Assembly: GCA_031271805.1 (NCBI GenBank)
Contig: JAISUX010000021.1
Location: 1-62,959, forward strand
Direction: 5' to 3'
Length of the DNA: 62,959 nt
From: Tannerella sp.
Lineage (GTDB): Bacteria > Bacteroidota > Bacteroidia > Bacteroidales > Tannerellaceae
Part shown: positions 25,828 to 35,413 of the stretch, piece after piece
Position numbering within the stretch: the stretch's first letter is position 1
Layout of the letters: each line of letters begins with the position of its first letter
Made by a program: the position numbers and the translations under genes
The notes under the pieces: model-generated
Told to the model about the DNA's origin: nothing
Seen by the model: only the letters and a program-made list of their open reading frames with translations
Database searches by the model: none

Positions 25828-27816
25828 TCAACTCAACATCACCTGGCCGCCGGTCACAGGAATGGCCTGTCCTGTCTCGCAAGTCTGGTCAATCAAATAG
25901 AGGATGGCCTTAGTGACGTCTTCGGGAGCCGTACCTTTACGCATCGGCACCTGGTCCATGTAGTATTTGCGGACGTCTTCTACCGTTTTTGCGCCCGGCA
26001 CTTTACCGGCATTAAGATATTGCAGGAAGAGGCCGTTCTCGGGGTTAGACCATAGCGGACCTTCATAAAAATTGCCGGGACATATCGAATTGACTTTGAT
26101 ACGGAAGGGAGCGAGTTCGAGGGCAAAGGATTGAGTAAGGCCGATACCGCCGAATTTGCCGCCAGCATAAGCAAAGTTCGCCTTCGAGCCTCGCAAGCCG
26201 GATTTGGAGTTTATCTGTATTATATCACCGTAATTATCAGCATCATAGCGGTTTTGCAGCTTCATCACACGAGAGGCGGCTTGAGCACAGTAAAAATAGG
26301 CATTATAGTTGATCTTAGTGACGAACTCGAAGTTTTCGGGCGTCATTTCTTCCAAGCCACCGGCTCGCAAAACGCCGGCATTGCTGACAAAGACGTCGAT
26401 GCCGCCAAAGGTCATGACTGTTTCGCGGATTAAGTTCTGCAGGCTTGCCGTGTCGGCAACGTTGGTCTTCACAAAAACGGCGCGATTGCTGCGGGCTTCG
26501 CGGTTAAGATTGTCGGCCGTAGCACGACCTGCGACTTCGTTAAGGTCGGCAACAACAACGTTGGCACCCTCGCGGATAAGGCAACGGGCAATGCCTTCGC
26601 CAAAACCCTGCGCGGCGCCGGTCACGATGACGGTCTTGTTATCTACCCGCCCTGACGATGCACCGGCGCTCACTTTCCGACGGTAATTCTCCACCTCCCA
26701 ATTGTCGATAAAGTCGATTTGAGCCGCTGTCATAGAATGTTCTCCGCCAAATGATTGCGCTATCTCAGCGATTTTCATCATGTCCTCGAAGACATCAAGG
26801 ATAATGTCGGTCGCAGCGGCATTGTCGCCAACCGCCACAAGGCCTATACCTTTGATTAACAGCACTTTTGGCGCATAGCCGTTTTTAGATATGTACAAAG
26901 CGATTTCTTTCTCGGCAGCTGCGAGTAATTCGTCTTTGTCGTTGTAATCCAGATAGATATACTTCGATTTGCAATAAACGATGATGTCGGGCGTAAAAGG
27001 CGCACTGATTTTCGCAAAAGCTTCGGGCGACGAGGCGAATGTCTCAATGCGGCTGTTAGAGCGGATTTTCAGTGTTTTAAGGCTGCCGCTACCTCGGCTC
27101 AACATCATTCTTATAGCCGGAATGACTTCTTCCGGCTGCAAGGAATTGTTGGCGCTCACACCGGCTTCCGAATCAGCGTTTTCTGCTTTGTCCTGCTTAG
27201 TGCAATCAACAATCCTGCCGATCACCCTGTCATAAATTGCCTCAATCTCGGCGGTAGTATCCGCAGCGACAAAAATCCCATGATTCTGAAGCATAAGCAC
27301 TTGCGGATCCTTATTGTACTTCATACAATAAGCCTTAATCCTATTCTCAACTTCCTTAAAAAGAGTATATCCGGGATCGGTATAAGGGACATAAACCACT
27401 TCGTCGCCGAAAAGCCTCTCTGTCTCAGCCTCGGCATTGATGCTGCACATCAGGCCGTTGACCGATGTCGGGTGCAAGTGCACTACAAAGCTGCCTTTCA
27501 GCGAGTTGTGCATCGAAGTCTCGACCGACGGACGGCGATCTTTAGTGATGCACGCCGCAGCGAGGTCGTTCTTCACTTCCTCCTCGCGGCGGGCGGCTTC
27601 GGCGCTGTAAGTCTTTTCCGAGATTACACCGAGCAGCCGACGGTCGAGGACAGCAAAACCGTCTTCGGTAATCGTAGCAAGGGATGAACCGCTTGCCTTG
27701 ACCCATAGCTTTTCGGCATTTTTATACGAGGTGTTACCGCCGCCTGCAATGACATAGCGGCTATCGCGACCGTATCGCCGCGATATTTCTATAAGTTGCT
27801 CTATTTCATTCATCAT
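25828..27816 (-). CDS. bifunctional class II aldolase / short-chain dehydrogenase (rhamnulose-1-phosphate aldolase-type fusion)
   Basis: A 662-residue fusion. The N-terminal half (about 1-215) is a class II aldolase/adducin domain with metal ligands in VVHLHPTSVNGLM and LQNHGIFVAAD. A linker of about 180 residues follows. The C-terminal part (about 390-660) is a short-chain dehydrogenase with VTGAAQGFGEGIARCL (TGxxxGxG), VSNAG, and the active-site Y-x3-K in FAYAGGKFGGIGLTQS. Related fusions cleave a ketose 1-phosphate such as rhamnulose-1-phosphate and oxidise the resulting aldehyde. No rhamnose isomerase or kinase is nearby, so the sugar is uncertain. Its ATG overlaps the stop of the upstream PHP gene by 4 nt. 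Confidence 0.87.
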   Translation of the reverse strand: MMNEIEQLIEISRRYGRDSRYVIAGGGNTSYKNAEKLWVKASGSSLATITEDGFAVLDRRLLGVISEKTYSAEAARREEEVKNDLAAACITKDRRPSVETSMHNSLKGSFVVHLHPTSVNGLMCSINAEAETERLFGDEVVYVPYTDPGYTLFKEVENRIKAYCMKYNKDPQVLMLQNHGIFVAADTTAEIEAIYDRVIGRIVDCTKQDKAENADSEAGVSANNSLQPEEVIPAIRMMLSRGSGSLKTLKIRSNSRIETFASSPEAFAKISAPFTPDIIVYCKSKYIYLDYNDKDELLAAAEKEIALYISKNGYAPKVLLIKGIGLVAVGDNAAATDIILDVFEDMMKIAEIAQSFGGEHSMTAAQIDFIDNWEVENYRRKVSAGASSGRVDNKTVIVTGAAQGFGEGIARCLIREGANVVVADLNEVAGRATADNLNREARSNRAVFVKTNVADTASLQNLIRETVMTFGGIDVFVSNAGVLRAGGLEEMTPENFEFVTKINYNAYFYCAQAASRVMKLQNRYDADNYGDIIQINSKSGLRGSKANFAYAGGKFGGIGLTQSFALELAPFRIKVNSICPGNFYEGPLWSNPENGLFLQYLNAGKVPGAKTVEDVRKYYMDQVPMRKGTAPEDVTKAILYLIDQTCETGQAIPVTGGQVMLS

Positions 27817-28976
27817 GAGATTATTTTTTTAATTATTTCATTTCCTTCGTCTATAAATTTATTGCGATGCTCCATTTCGGGAATGCCGTGAATATCAACA
27901 TATCCGTGCTTGCCGTTACGAATACGCTCCTGGTGCGCAACGATAATGCAAGCGCCCTCGTAGTTGATTTGCCGCAGGCGCTCGCTCAAGGCTACACCGC
28001 CTCGAGCCGACACCTTTATCGGTTCCATAGCCGGCGTGTTATGTTCGGTGCCGAAAGTGACTACGAAACCGTTGTCGTAGAGGTAACCGGCATATTTTTC
28101 GAGCGCTTCAATGCTGTTGCGCGTAGGGATAAATTCAGTTGAGAATATCCCGCGACGACGTAGCGTTTCGGCAGCCGTCTCAATATCTTTTTCAAAATCA
28201 GTGAACTCCCCTTTTGCATCGTCGGCAAGGAAAGGATAAGTAGGGATTCCGCCCGCTGCAAGGATGATCTTATGCACGTCCTCGAAGGGCAGGAAAGCCT
28301 TGGGATCTTCGGGAACGAACGCAACTCCGCCTGCTTTGAGCATATTGCCTCGTATTTCGTTTTCCACGCCCGAATAGTTGTAAATATCCGATTTCAAGGA
28401 TTTTCCCCCGAATAATTTTTCGAGGAAGATCTTTATCTCCGTCGGTTCATTCCGGAAATATATATAGGCCGACATACGCAGGAATTTCGCGAGATGCCTT
28501 TCGCGTACAAGTCCCTGAGTAATAGCCTGTTCCATCACATCATAATCGAGGTTGAAACCGGCGTCCTGCGCCTTGAGCAGTTCGTTGATACGGTCGCACA
28601 TTTCTTTGACTTGCCGGTTAGATTCGGCGCGCACCTCCGCAAGTTGTGTCGCAAAAGGCTCGCCAAGAGCCGGCGGACATGCAAGGCCTTTGCCGCTGAT
28701 ATAAGTACGGCCGGGGTTGTTTGGGTCGTTGACGCGGATGCCATTATCCCTGTCTTCCTTTTGAAGGCTAATAAATTCGATATTGAAGAGGGGGCACAAG
28801 TGCCTGCGGCGGGCTTCATGGTTCCATTCCTCGTAGCCTGCCATCGAATAAAAATCATTTATACCAACGACTTTGACGTCCTCATCGTATGCCCTGTCGA
28901 GCGCCTCGACCAATGTCTCGAACGCACTGAACGAATAAGGCGTATGGAGATGTGCATTTACATTGTAAAATTTCAT
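27813..28976 (-). CDS. PHP-domain protein, probable metal-dependent phosphoesterase/hydrolase
   Basis: A 387-residue protein that opens with the PHP metal motif NAHLHTPYSFSAFE (H-x-H). It continues with VVGINDFYSMAGY and CPLFNIEFIS (likely metal acidic residues), and near the end TFGTEHNTPAM. PHP proteins hydrolyse phosphate esters or related bonds with a trinuclear metal centre. It is too long for a histidinol phosphatase and lacks polymerase domains. It heads the operon with the aldolase/dehydrogenase fusion (ATGA overlap). I infer a role in the same catabolic route, perhaps removing phosphate from or hydrolysing an intermediate. Confidence 0.82.
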   Translation of the reverse strand: MKFYNVNAHLHTPYSFSAFETLVEALDRAYDEDVKVVGINDFYSMAGYEEWNHEARRRHLCPLFNIEFISLQKEDRDNGIRVNDPNNPGRTYISGKGLACPPALGEPFATQLAEVRAESNRQVKEMCDRINELLKAQDAGFNLDYDVMEQAITQGLVRERHLAKFLRMSAYIYFRNEPTEIKIFLEKLFGGKSLKSDIYNYSGVENEIRGNMLKAGGVAFVPEDPKAFLPFEDVHKIILAAGGIPTYPFLADDAKGEFTDFEKDIETAAETLRRRGIFSTEFIPTRNSIEALEKYAGYLYDNGFVVTFGTEHNTPAMEPIKVSARGGVALSERLRQINYEGACIIVAHQERIRNGKHGYVDIHGIPEMEHRNKFIDEGNEIIKKIIS

Positions 28977-29051
28977 TCTATATTAATTTTTAATTTTTTA
29001 AAAGCAAAACATAAGCGTAAAGGCATAACGCCTCCACCCAAAATTCCGGTG

Positions 29052-29059
29052 CAAAGGTA
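29052..29059 (-). promoter_or_regulatory. -7 element of the PHP-aldolase operon
   Basis: Minus-strand TACCTTTG, exact consensus, 75 bp upstream of the PHP ATG and just past the upstream terminator. No clear -33 TTTG, which would fit a regulated promoter. Confidence 0.5.
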
Positions 29060-29091
29060 GATAAAATTTTCCGTATTACATACCTACGGAT

Positions 29092-29128
29092 AAAAAAACT
29101 TCCCTTGCCCGCTCGGGCAAGGGAAGTT
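29092..29128 (-). terminator. strong rho-independent terminator
   Basis: On the minus strand a near-perfect stem (AACTTCCCTTGCCC with GGGCAAGGGAAGTT, four-base loop) is followed directly by a run of seven T. It ends the 6S-like RNA and any read-through from the rplT operon, insulating the PHP operon. Confidence 0.9.
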
Positions 29129-29317
29129 AGAAGTGCCGCACCGTAGATATGTATAAACTCCTACGACAGGATTTGAGTGTCTTGAAACCTTTGTAATCCG
29201 CTGTGCACAAGGCATTTCCCTAAGGAACTACGGCCCGCCATTAGTAGCAAGAACGTGTCTCGGAATTTTGTTATAAATGATGAGTTTGCCAATCGAACGA
29301 ATGCGGCTTTACTCATT
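29092..29317 (-). ncRNA. ssrS: 6S-like RNA (Bacteroidales-1 motif)
   Basis: This region of about 225 nt downstream of rplT has its own promoter, a strong terminator, no coding frame, and base pairing expected of 6S RNA. The 5' end GCCGCA (29302-29307) pairs with TGCGGC near the 3' end (29135-29140). AAACTC (29282-29287) pairs with GAGTTT (29155-29160). A terminal hairpin TTCC/GGAA lies at 29216-29227. The Bacteroidales-1 RNA is known to sit after L20 genes in this order and has been linked to 6S RNA, which binds RNA polymerase as a promoter mimic. The identity is from location and gross pairing; the exact 5' end is an estimate. Confidence 0.75.
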
Positions 29318-29325
29318 TAATACCA

Positions 29326-29357
29326 CAAAGTAAATATAAATTTCCGAATAATGCAAA
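29326..29357 (-). promoter_or_regulatory. promoter of the 6S-like RNA
   Basis: Minus-strand TTTG (29354-29357), 21 bp, then TACTTTG (29326-29332), a -7-like element with one base fewer between TA and TTTG. It supports independent transcription of the RNA rather than only processing from the rplT transcript. Confidence 0.5.
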
Positions 29358-29402
29358 AGTTTTAAGGAAAAAATTCCCGTTCTTAACATTATTTCTGTTT
29401 TT

Positions 29403-29750
29403 TTATCTCTTTGCTTGAGCTACAACTGCTTTGAAAGCCTCCGGATTATTCATCGCCAAATCGGCAAGAACCTTGCGGTTTATTTCGATTCCGGCTTCTT
29501 TCAACCCGTGCATAAGGCGCGAGTACGACAAGCCTTCGAGGCGAGCGCCGGCATTAATACGCTGTATCCATAACGCACGGAAATTACGTTTTTTGTTACG
29601 ACGGTCGCGGAACGCATAGGTCAAACCCTTTTCCCATGTGTTCTTTGCTACTGTCCACACATTCCTACGGGCGCCAAAATAACCCCGCGTAAGTTTCAAA
29701 ATACCTTTTCTCTTTGCTCTCGAAGCAACATGATTAACTGATCTTGGCAT
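29403..29750 (-). CDS. rplT: 50S ribosomal protein L20
   Basis: A 115-residue large-subunit protein that binds 23S rRNA early in assembly. It is recognised by [35 protein letters not shown], the basic [20 protein letters not shown], and [16 protein letters not shown]. Full length. It ends the thrS-infC-rpmI-rplT group, 100 nt after rpmI. Confidence 0.98.
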   Translation of the reverse strand: MPRSVNHVASRAKRKGILKLTRGYFGARRNVWTVAKNTWEKGLTYAFRDRRNKKRNFRALWIQRINAGARLEGLSYSRLMHGLKEAGIEINRKVLADLAMNNPEAFKAVVAQAKR

Positions 29751-29850
29751 AATTAAATCTGTTTTTTGAACGTCAGCGCCACCCTTCCGGATGAACTTGA
29801 GTGCTGAACATTCGGGTTAATAAAAAATGTAATAAACTCTTGATAACGAA

Positions 29851-30048
29851 CTACTTCAAGCATAATAATTTCTTAATATTGCTGATATCGGCGTTCGCAA
29901 CCAACCCAAAATGGGTCAAATTTCTCTTCTGCTTCTTAGTCTTCTTCGTAAGAATATGACTCTTGAAAGCATGTTTCCTCTTAATTTTACCTGTTCCGGT
30001 AAGGGCAAACCTTTTTTTTGAACCGGAATTAGTCTTTAGTTTTGGCAT
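29851..30048 (-). CDS. rpmI: 50S ribosomal protein L35
   Basis: A 65-residue, highly basic protein with the L35 signature [20 protein letters not shown] then [19 protein letters not shown]. Full length, ATG start, 49 nt after infC. The infC-rpmI-rplT order is conserved in most bacteria. Confidence 0.98.
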   Translation of the reverse strand: MPKLKTNSGSKKRFALTGTGKIKRKHAFKSHILTKKTKKQKRNLTHFGLVANADISNIKKLLCLK

Positions 30049-30097
30049 AATTCAATTTTTTTATAAGTAATTATTAATAATGTTTCCTCTCGGAATT

Positions 30098-30679
30098 TTA
30101 TTCATCCTCATTTTTTCCCTCAGCATTGTCGGCCGGAGGCTTGGGCGCGGCGTTTTTCCTCGCCAAAGGCGCAATCATTATCGTCATGCGCTTACCCTCC
30201 AAAACGGGCATCTGTTCAACTTTGCCCTGCTCTTCGAGGTCATTGGCAAAACGCAACAGCAGCACCTCGCCCTGTTCTTTAAACAATATCGAACGGCCTT
30301 TGAAAAACACATAAGCCTTCACTTTAGCGCCTTCTTCAAGAAAGCCTTTCGCATGTCTCAACTTGAAGTTGTAGTCGTGGTCGTCGGTCTGAGGACCAAA
30401 ACGTATCTCCTTAACTACTATCCTGACCGCATTGGCCTTTTGTTCCTTCAAGCGTCTTTTCTGTTGGTAAAGAAATTTCTGATAATCAATAATTCTGCAA
30501 ACAGGTGGTTTCGCATTTGGAGAAATCTCTACCAAATCACGTCCCATGTCTTCGGCCATCTGCAATGCCTTGTGAGTAGGATAAACTCCCTGTGTGACAT
30601 TGTCACCTACGATGCGCACTTCCGGAACATTTATGCGCTCATTAAGCCTGTATTGTTCTTTATGACGATCGATTTTCAT
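30098..30679 (-). CDS. infC: translation initiation factor IF-3
   Basis: A 193-residue factor that binds the 30S subunit and checks start codons. The N-domain has [18 protein letters not shown] and [20 protein letters not shown]; a lysine-rich linker ([14 protein letters not shown]) leads to the C-domain ([30 protein letters not shown]). The tail is acidic and alanine/proline-rich ([15 protein letters not shown]), an extension common in this phylum. The start is an ordinary ATG, not the AUU used for autoregulation in E. coli. It follows thrS by 39 nt. Confidence 0.97.
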   Translation of the reverse strand: MKIDRHKEQYRLNERINVPEVRIVGDNVTQGVYPTHKALQMAEDMGRDLVEISPNAKPPVCRIIDYQKFLYQQKRRLKEQKANAVRIVVKEIRFGPQTDDHDYNFKLRHAKGFLEEGAKVKAYVFFKGRSILFKEQGEVLLLRFANDLEEQGKVEQMPVLEGKRMTIMIAPLARKNAAPKPPADNAEGKNEDE

Positions 30680-30718
30680 TAATTTTTTAATAATAAAATC
30701 CTCCTATTTAATTGTGTA

Positions 30719-32674
30719 TCAGTTACTTTCTTTATCCCAACGATTAATCGCGTCGTTAATCTCGTCTTGTATTTGCGCTGCAAAGGTAGTAATTTTTTTT
30801 GAACCTTTATCACCTTCGCCCTGTTTTCTTACCGAAACTTCATCATTTTCCTGCTCTTTTTCACCTACTATGAGCATGTAAGGTATGCGTTTCAGTTCGT
30901 TATCGCGTATCTTGCGACCTATCTTCTCGTTGCGGTCGTCCACAGTCACATTGATGTCCTTTTCTTCCAAAATCCCGGCGACTTTGTAGGCATAGTCGTT
31001 GAAGCGCTCACCGATCGGCAAGACAGCAACCTGGTCGGGAGCCAGCCACAGCGGGAATTTACCGGCAGTATGTTCGATGAGGACAGCTACGAATCTCTCC
31101 ATCGAGCCAAAGGGCGCACGATGTATCATCACCGGGCGATGTTTCTGGTTATCCTCGCCGGTATATTCTAATTCAAAGCGATCGGGCAAATTGTAATCGA
31201 CCTGTATTGTGCCCAACTGCCAACGGCGTCCGATGGCGTCTTTTATCATAAAGTCGAGTTTAGGCCCATAGAAAGCGGCCTCGCCTAACTCAATCTTTGC
31301 CGGCAGACCTTTCTCCTCACATGCCTCAATAATAGCGCGTTCGGCCTTTTCCCAGTTTTCGTCCGAACCGATGTATTTCGACTTGTCCTTTGGGTCACGG
31401 AGTGATATCTGCGCCTCGAACTTGTCGAAGTCAAGAGCTTTGAAGATGATGAAGATAATGTCCATAACCTTCAGAAATTCGCCTTTTAGCTGGTCGGGGC
31501 GACAGAAGATGTGGGCATCGTCCTGCGTGAAACCGCGGACGCGCGTCAGGCCGTGCAGCTCTCCGCTTTGCTCGTAACGGTAAACCGTCCCAAACTCGGC
31601 GATGCGTAGCGGCAGATCTTTGTACGAACGCGGGAAAGTTTTGTATATCTCGCAGTGATGCGGACAGTTCATCGGTTTCAACAGGAACTCCTCACCTTCT
31701 TGAGGCGTGTGTATGGGTTGGAACGAATCCTTGCCGTATTTCTCGTAATGTCCCGACGTGACGTACAACTGCTTGCCGCCGATATGGGGGGTCATGACTT
31801 GTTTGTAGCCGTATCTTTTCTGTATGCGTTTGAGGAAATCTTCGAGTTTAAGCCTCAACTGGGTGCCTCGTGGCAACCACAGGGGCAAACCCGCACCGAC
31901 CGACTGTGAGAAAGTGAACAACTCCAATTCCTTGCCGATTTTCCTGTGGTCGCGTTTTTTCGCTTCTTCGAGGAATACAAGGTACTCATCAAGTTGTTTC
32001 TTTTTGGGGAACGTGATACCGTAGATGCGGGTAAGCTGTTTACGTTTCTCGTCGCCGCGCCAGTAAGCTCCGGCGAGGCTCGTTATCTTTATCGCCTTGA
32101 TATAGGAGGTGTCGGGAAGATGCGGGCCACGGCAGAGGTCGGTGAAACTGCCTTGTGTATAGATAGTTATGTGTCCGTCTTCGAGTTCGCCGATGAGTTC
32201 GGTTTTATATACTTCGCCGCGGTCGCCGAACATCTTCAGCGCGTCGTTTTTCGCGATGTCCGTCCGTTTTATTTCTTCTTTTTTGGCTGATAATTCATTC
32301 ATTTTAGCCTCAATAGCAGGAAAATCGGCGTCGGTAAGCGTCGTTTCGCCGAGGTCAACATCATAATAGAAGCCGTTCTCGACAGCAGGCCCGATACCGA
32401 ATTTGACGTCCGGATACAATGCTTGGAGCGCCTCGGCCATGAGGTGCGCACTCGAGTGCCAGAAGGCATGTTTGCCCTCATCGTCATCCCATTTGAACAG
32501 CCGGATTGTCGCATCGTGATCGATTGGGCGGGTTAAATCCCATGTTTCGTCATCCACTTTAGCTGCCAACACATCCTGCGCAAGCCTCGGACTGATGCTC
32601 TCCGCAATTTGCAAAGCCGTGATTCCATCGGCATATTCGCGCACGGAACCGTCCGGAAATGTAATCTTTATCAT
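30719..32674 (-). CDS. thrS: threonine--tRNA ligase
   Basis: A class II synthetase of about 651 residues that charges tRNA-Thr. Domains in order: N-terminal TGS ([20 protein letters not shown]), the editing domain with [12 protein letters not shown] and a later [10 protein letters not shown], the catalytic core ([52 protein letters not shown]), and the C-terminal anticodon-binding domain ([20 protein letters not shown]). The ATG at 32674 begins the TGS domain; longer starts use TTG inside the promoter. It heads the infC-rpmI-rplT operon. No T-box leader is seen. Confidence 0.97.
   Translation of the reverse strand: MIKITFPDGSVREYADGITALQIAESISPRLAQDVLAAKVDDETWDLTRPIDHDATIRLFKWDDDEGKHAFWHSSAHLMAEALQALYPDVKFGIGPAVENGFYYDVDLGETTLTDADFPAIEAKMNELSAKKEEIKRTDIAKNDALKMFGDRGEVYKTELIGELEDGHITIYTQGSFTDLCRGPHLPDTSYIKAIKITSLAGAYWRGDEKRKQLTRIYGITFPKKKQLDEYLVFLEEAKKRDHRKIGKELELFTFSQSVGAGLPLWLPRGTQLRLKLEDFLKRIQKRYGYKQVMTPHIGGKQLYVTSGHYEKYGKDSFQPIHTPQEGEEFLLKPMNCPHHCEIYKTFPRSYKDLPLRIAEFGTVYRYEQSGELHGLTRVRGFTQDDAHIFCRPDQLKGEFLKVMDIIFIIFKALDFDKFEAQISLRDPKDKSKYIGSDENWEKAERAIIEACEEKGLPAKIELGEAAFYGPKLDFMIKDAIGRRWQLGTIQVDYNLPDRFELEYTGEDNQKHRPVMIHRAPFGSMERFVAVLIEHTAGKFPLWLAPDQVAVLPIGERFNDYAYKVAGILEEKDINVTVDDRNEKIGRKIRDNELKRIPYMLIVGEKEQENDEVSVRKQGEGDKGSKKITTFAAQIQDEINDAINRWDKESN
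30781..30788 (-). promoter_or_regulatory. possible internal promoter for infC
   Basis: An exact minus-strand TACCTTTG lies inside the last codons of thrS, about 100 bp upstream of the infC ATG. It could give the ribosomal-protein part of the operon its own promoter. It is within coding sequence and lacks a -33 TTTG, so chance is possible. Confidence 0.3.
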
Positions 32675-32707
32675 CGTTCTACTCAAAATATTCTTCGTTT
32701 CAGCCCG

Positions 32708-32715
32708 CAAAGGTA
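32708..32715 (-). promoter_or_regulatory. -7 element of the thrS promoter
   Basis: Minus-strand TACCTTTG, exact consensus, 33 bp upstream of the thrS ATG. TTTG at 32728-32731 is only 12 bp away, too close for the usual spacing. Confidence 0.55.
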
Positions 32716-32756
32716 ATAATTATTTTTCAAATCATAATATAATTCGCACATTTTTT

Positions 32757-34859
32757 TCAATTTGCCGTCATACGTTTTATGATGCTATAGGCATTTATGA
32801 TGCCGAGTTCGCCGGCTTTACTCAGGTCGGCTATGCCGCGGTTGGTATCTCCTTGCGACAGTCGGGCGAGGCCGCGGTTGAAGTAGGCTTCGGCAAAGTC
32901 GGGGTTACGACGGATGGCCTCATTGTAATCAAGGATTGCCGCACGATAGTCGCGCTGTGAGCAGCGGAGGTTGGCGCGGTTGAAATAGGCGAAAGTGAAC
33001 GACGGATCCTGTTCGATGACGGTATTGTAGTCGCGCAGAATCATCTCGTAGGCATAGATACGGCTGTCGCGCTCGCCAAGGGTCGGCGTAGCGGTAGTCG
33101 CCGCAGTACGGTTATTGCCCCCAAACTGGATACTCATCGCCTCGGCGAGTTCGTCCTGCGCCTTATTCGAGAGTTCATATTCCATCTGCTTGTAGCGGAC
33201 TACGGCGCGGTTGAAGTAGGCAAGGGTATATTTGGGATTGGCGGCAATAGCATTGTCGAAACTGCCGATAGCTTCCGTGAAATCCTGCACGAGCATGAAG
33301 TCTATGCCCCGCCCGAAATAGAGGTCGGCATTGTTCGGCGTCTGCTCGATTTTAGCCGAATAATCGTTTATGGAAGCGAAATGGGCGTCGATCTGCGCCT
33401 GGTTAAGCGAGGCTTCCTTATTTGTTATTATCAGCTTCCAACCAAGAACCATACGGGCGTTGAACTGGTCGAGCGCCTTACTGTAGTTGACGGTCGAATT
33501 AACATTGTTAGGCTTTTCGTAGTAGGTCAGCACGAACTGCGGCTCAAGGTCGATGCGGATATTCTTGTCCTGCACGCGACCACGTATCTCGCTCTGGTAC
33601 TGGCTTTTCTGTTCCTCGGTCTTGTCCTGCACAACAAGGCGGTTGAACTTGCTGATGTTCTTATCGGATTCTTCGCGCGTATCTTTCCTGTTTTCGGCTA
33701 TGCTATCGACAGGTGCAGATGTATCGGAATGTTTGGCAACGGTGTCAGCCTTGATATTAAGCGTATTACCGCTATGACTTCGTTCGAGTTCCATAGCGTA
33801 CCAGTAGTCTTTTTCCGCTCCTACGACGTCGTTTATGCCTCGTTTAGCGTCCGAACGGTTATAATAGGCGGGCAGAAAATTGGGATATTGTTCGAGTATC
33901 ACGTCAAGATCCTTGATAGCATCGGCAAAATCGCCCGTCTCGCTAAATAACAGTGCGCGGTTGTAGTATGCCATATAGTTATCGGGTTCGAGCGAGATGA
34001 CGACATTGAAATCCTCAATTGCACGGTTATAGTCGCCCACTTGCGAACGCAACAGGCCGCGGTTGAAGCGGGCGATGAGGTTGTCGGAGTTGAGGGTGAT
34101 CACCTGGTCATAGTCCGACATAGCGCCCCGCAGGTCGTTGAGGTTATAACGCACAAGCCCGCGGTTGATATAGAAACTTTGCTCGCGCGGGTCGAGTTTG
34201 ATAGCCTCGTTAAGGTCGGCAAGGGAGAGGTTCATGCTGTCGTTCTGATAATACAGCAAGGCGCGGCTGCCATAAGCCGGAGCATAGTAAGGGTCAATAG
34301 AGATGGCTTTGTTGTAGTCGGTCATGGCGGCAAGGGTGTCACCCGTTTCGGCATACATCGCGCCGCGTGTCAGATAAGGATGCGCCTCCTTCGGATAGGC
34401 TTCGATTATCTCGCTGAACAGCTCTTTTGCTTTCTCGTAGTCTTTCTTTTGAATGAACGCGATGGCTTTATTCATCATCATCTGACGGTCTTTAGGGCGA
34501 AACTCAAGGCCTTTCATGTAGTCCTCAATGGCAAGGTCGTATTTGCCCTGATTCTGACGGGCGATGCCGCGGGCATAATAAGCCTGCACCATGAAAGGGT
34601 TCTGCTGAAGGGCAAGGTTACAGTCTTCCTCTGCGCCGCTGTTGTCGTCAAGGCTCAACTTAGCCACCGCACGATAAAAATACGGCTGAGCCAACCATGG
34701 CTTAGCCCTGATGACCTGGTTGAAATACTGTATTGCAAGGATATAATCCTCAAAATACAGGGAGTTGCGACCGATGGCAATGACGCGGTCGGTATTGATC
34801 TGCGCTAACGACACAAAGGCGCACAATTGCAGCAAAAGGAAGACTGTCGCTCGTTTCAT
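32757..34859 (-). CDS. large exported TPR-repeat protein
   Basis: A 700-residue protein with a signal peptide (MKRATVFLLLQLCAFVSLAQ) and at least ten TPR units, most with the FNRGLARxxxGDxxxAIxDxxxAI pattern (for example AYYARGIARQNQGKYDLAIE, AYYNRALLFSETGDFADAIK, FAYFNRANLRCSQRDYRAAI). A non-TPR segment at about 375-480 carries SDTSAPVDSIAENRKDTREE and a Lys/Gln-rich stretch. It is probably a periplasmic or surface scaffold. Its ATG overlaps the def stop codon by 4 nt, making it last in the sugar transferase-ruvX-def-TPR operon. Specific partners are unknown. Confidence 0.9.
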   Translation of the reverse strand: MKRATVFLLLQLCAFVSLAQINTDRVIAIGRNSLYFEDYILAIQYFNQVIRAKPWLAQPYFYRAVAKLSLDDNSGAEEDCNLALQQNPFMVQAYYARGIARQNQGKYDLAIEDYMKGLEFRPKDRQMMMNKAIAFIQKKDYEKAKELFSEIIEAYPKEAHPYLTRGAMYAETGDTLAAMTDYNKAISIDPYYAPAYGSRALLYYQNDSMNLSLADLNEAIKLDPREQSFYINRGLVRYNLNDLRGAMSDYDQVITLNSDNLIARFNRGLLRSQVGDYNRAIEDFNVVISLEPDNYMAYYNRALLFSETGDFADAIKDLDVILEQYPNFLPAYYNRSDAKRGINDVVGAEKDYWYAMELERSHSGNTLNIKADTVAKHSDTSAPVDSIAENRKDTREESDKNISKFNRLVVQDKTEEQKSQYQSEIRGRVQDKNIRIDLEPQFVLTYYEKPNNVNSTVNYSKALDQFNARMVLGWKLIITNKEASLNQAQIDAHFASINDYSAKIEQTPNNADLYFGRGIDFMLVQDFTEAIGSFDNAIAANPKYTLAYFNRAVVRYKQMEYELSNKAQDELAEAMSIQFGGNNRTAATTATPTLGERDSRIYAYEMILRDYNTVIEQDPSFTFAYFNRANLRCSQRDYRAAILDYNEAIRRNPDFAEAYFNRGLARLSQGDTNRGIADLSKAGELGIINAYSIIKRMTAN

Positions 34860-35413
34860 TTCTTGAATGATTTTATTTTGTAATCGCAGGAGACTGTGCC
34901 TTTGATAAGGCTGTTGAGCTTACCTCGATTGAGTTGGCGACGTATGGGCGAGATGTCGTCGATGAAGACATGACCGGTCAGATGCTCGTACTCATGTTGC
35001 ACGACACGCGCCGAGAACCCTTCGAGATATTCCTCTATTTCTTTGAAATTCTCGTCCATATAACGCACTTTTATCGACTTTGCACGGGCGACTTTCTCAT
35101 GTATTCCGGGAAAACTGAGACATCCTTCTTCCAATGACACTGTTTCATCGCTTCGTTCCAAGATCTCAGGATTAATCATAACCCGCTTGAAACCTCGACA
35201 TTCGGGATGATTTTTCGCCACCGTATCGGCGTCAATAACAAACAGTTGAACCGGCAACCCTACCTGCGGAGCGGCCAAACCTATACCATCGGCATTGTAC
35301 ATTGTGTCGAACATGTTGCCGACAAGTTCCTTTATGTTAGGGTAGTCCGCGCCTACAGGTTCACTTTCTTCCCTCAGCACCGGCTGCCCATAAATGTAAA
35401 TTGGTAATATCAT
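34856..35413 (-). CDS. def: peptide deformylase
   Basis: A 185-residue Fe/Zn enzyme that removes the formyl group from new proteins. All three motifs are intact: GIGLAAPQVG, EEGCLSFPG (metal cysteine) and QHEYEHLTGHVFID (HExxH). Its ATG overlaps the ruvX stop codon by 4 nt and its own stop overlaps the TPR gene, showing a tightly coupled operon. Confidence 0.97.
   Translation of the reverse strand: MILPIYIYGQPVLREESEPVGADYPNIKELVGNMFDTMYNADGIGLAAPQVGLPVQLFVIDADTVAKNHPECRGFKRVMINPEILERSDETVSLEEGCLSFPGIHEKVARAKSIKVRYMDENFKEIEEYLEGFSARVVQHEYEHLTGHVFIDDISPIRRQLNRGKLNSLIKGTVSCDYKIKSFKK

Noticed and set aside
30049-30097. Riboswitch or attenuator in the thrS-infC-rpmI-rplT group
   Set aside because: Gaps are short and I found no convincing alternative hairpins; a weak stem in the rpmI-rplT gap (29751-29850) has mismatches.
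34041-34808. 255-codon plus-strand frame opposite the large TPR gene
   Set aside because: Shadow of the repetitive TPR coding sequence; Val/Arg/Gln-rich with no family features.
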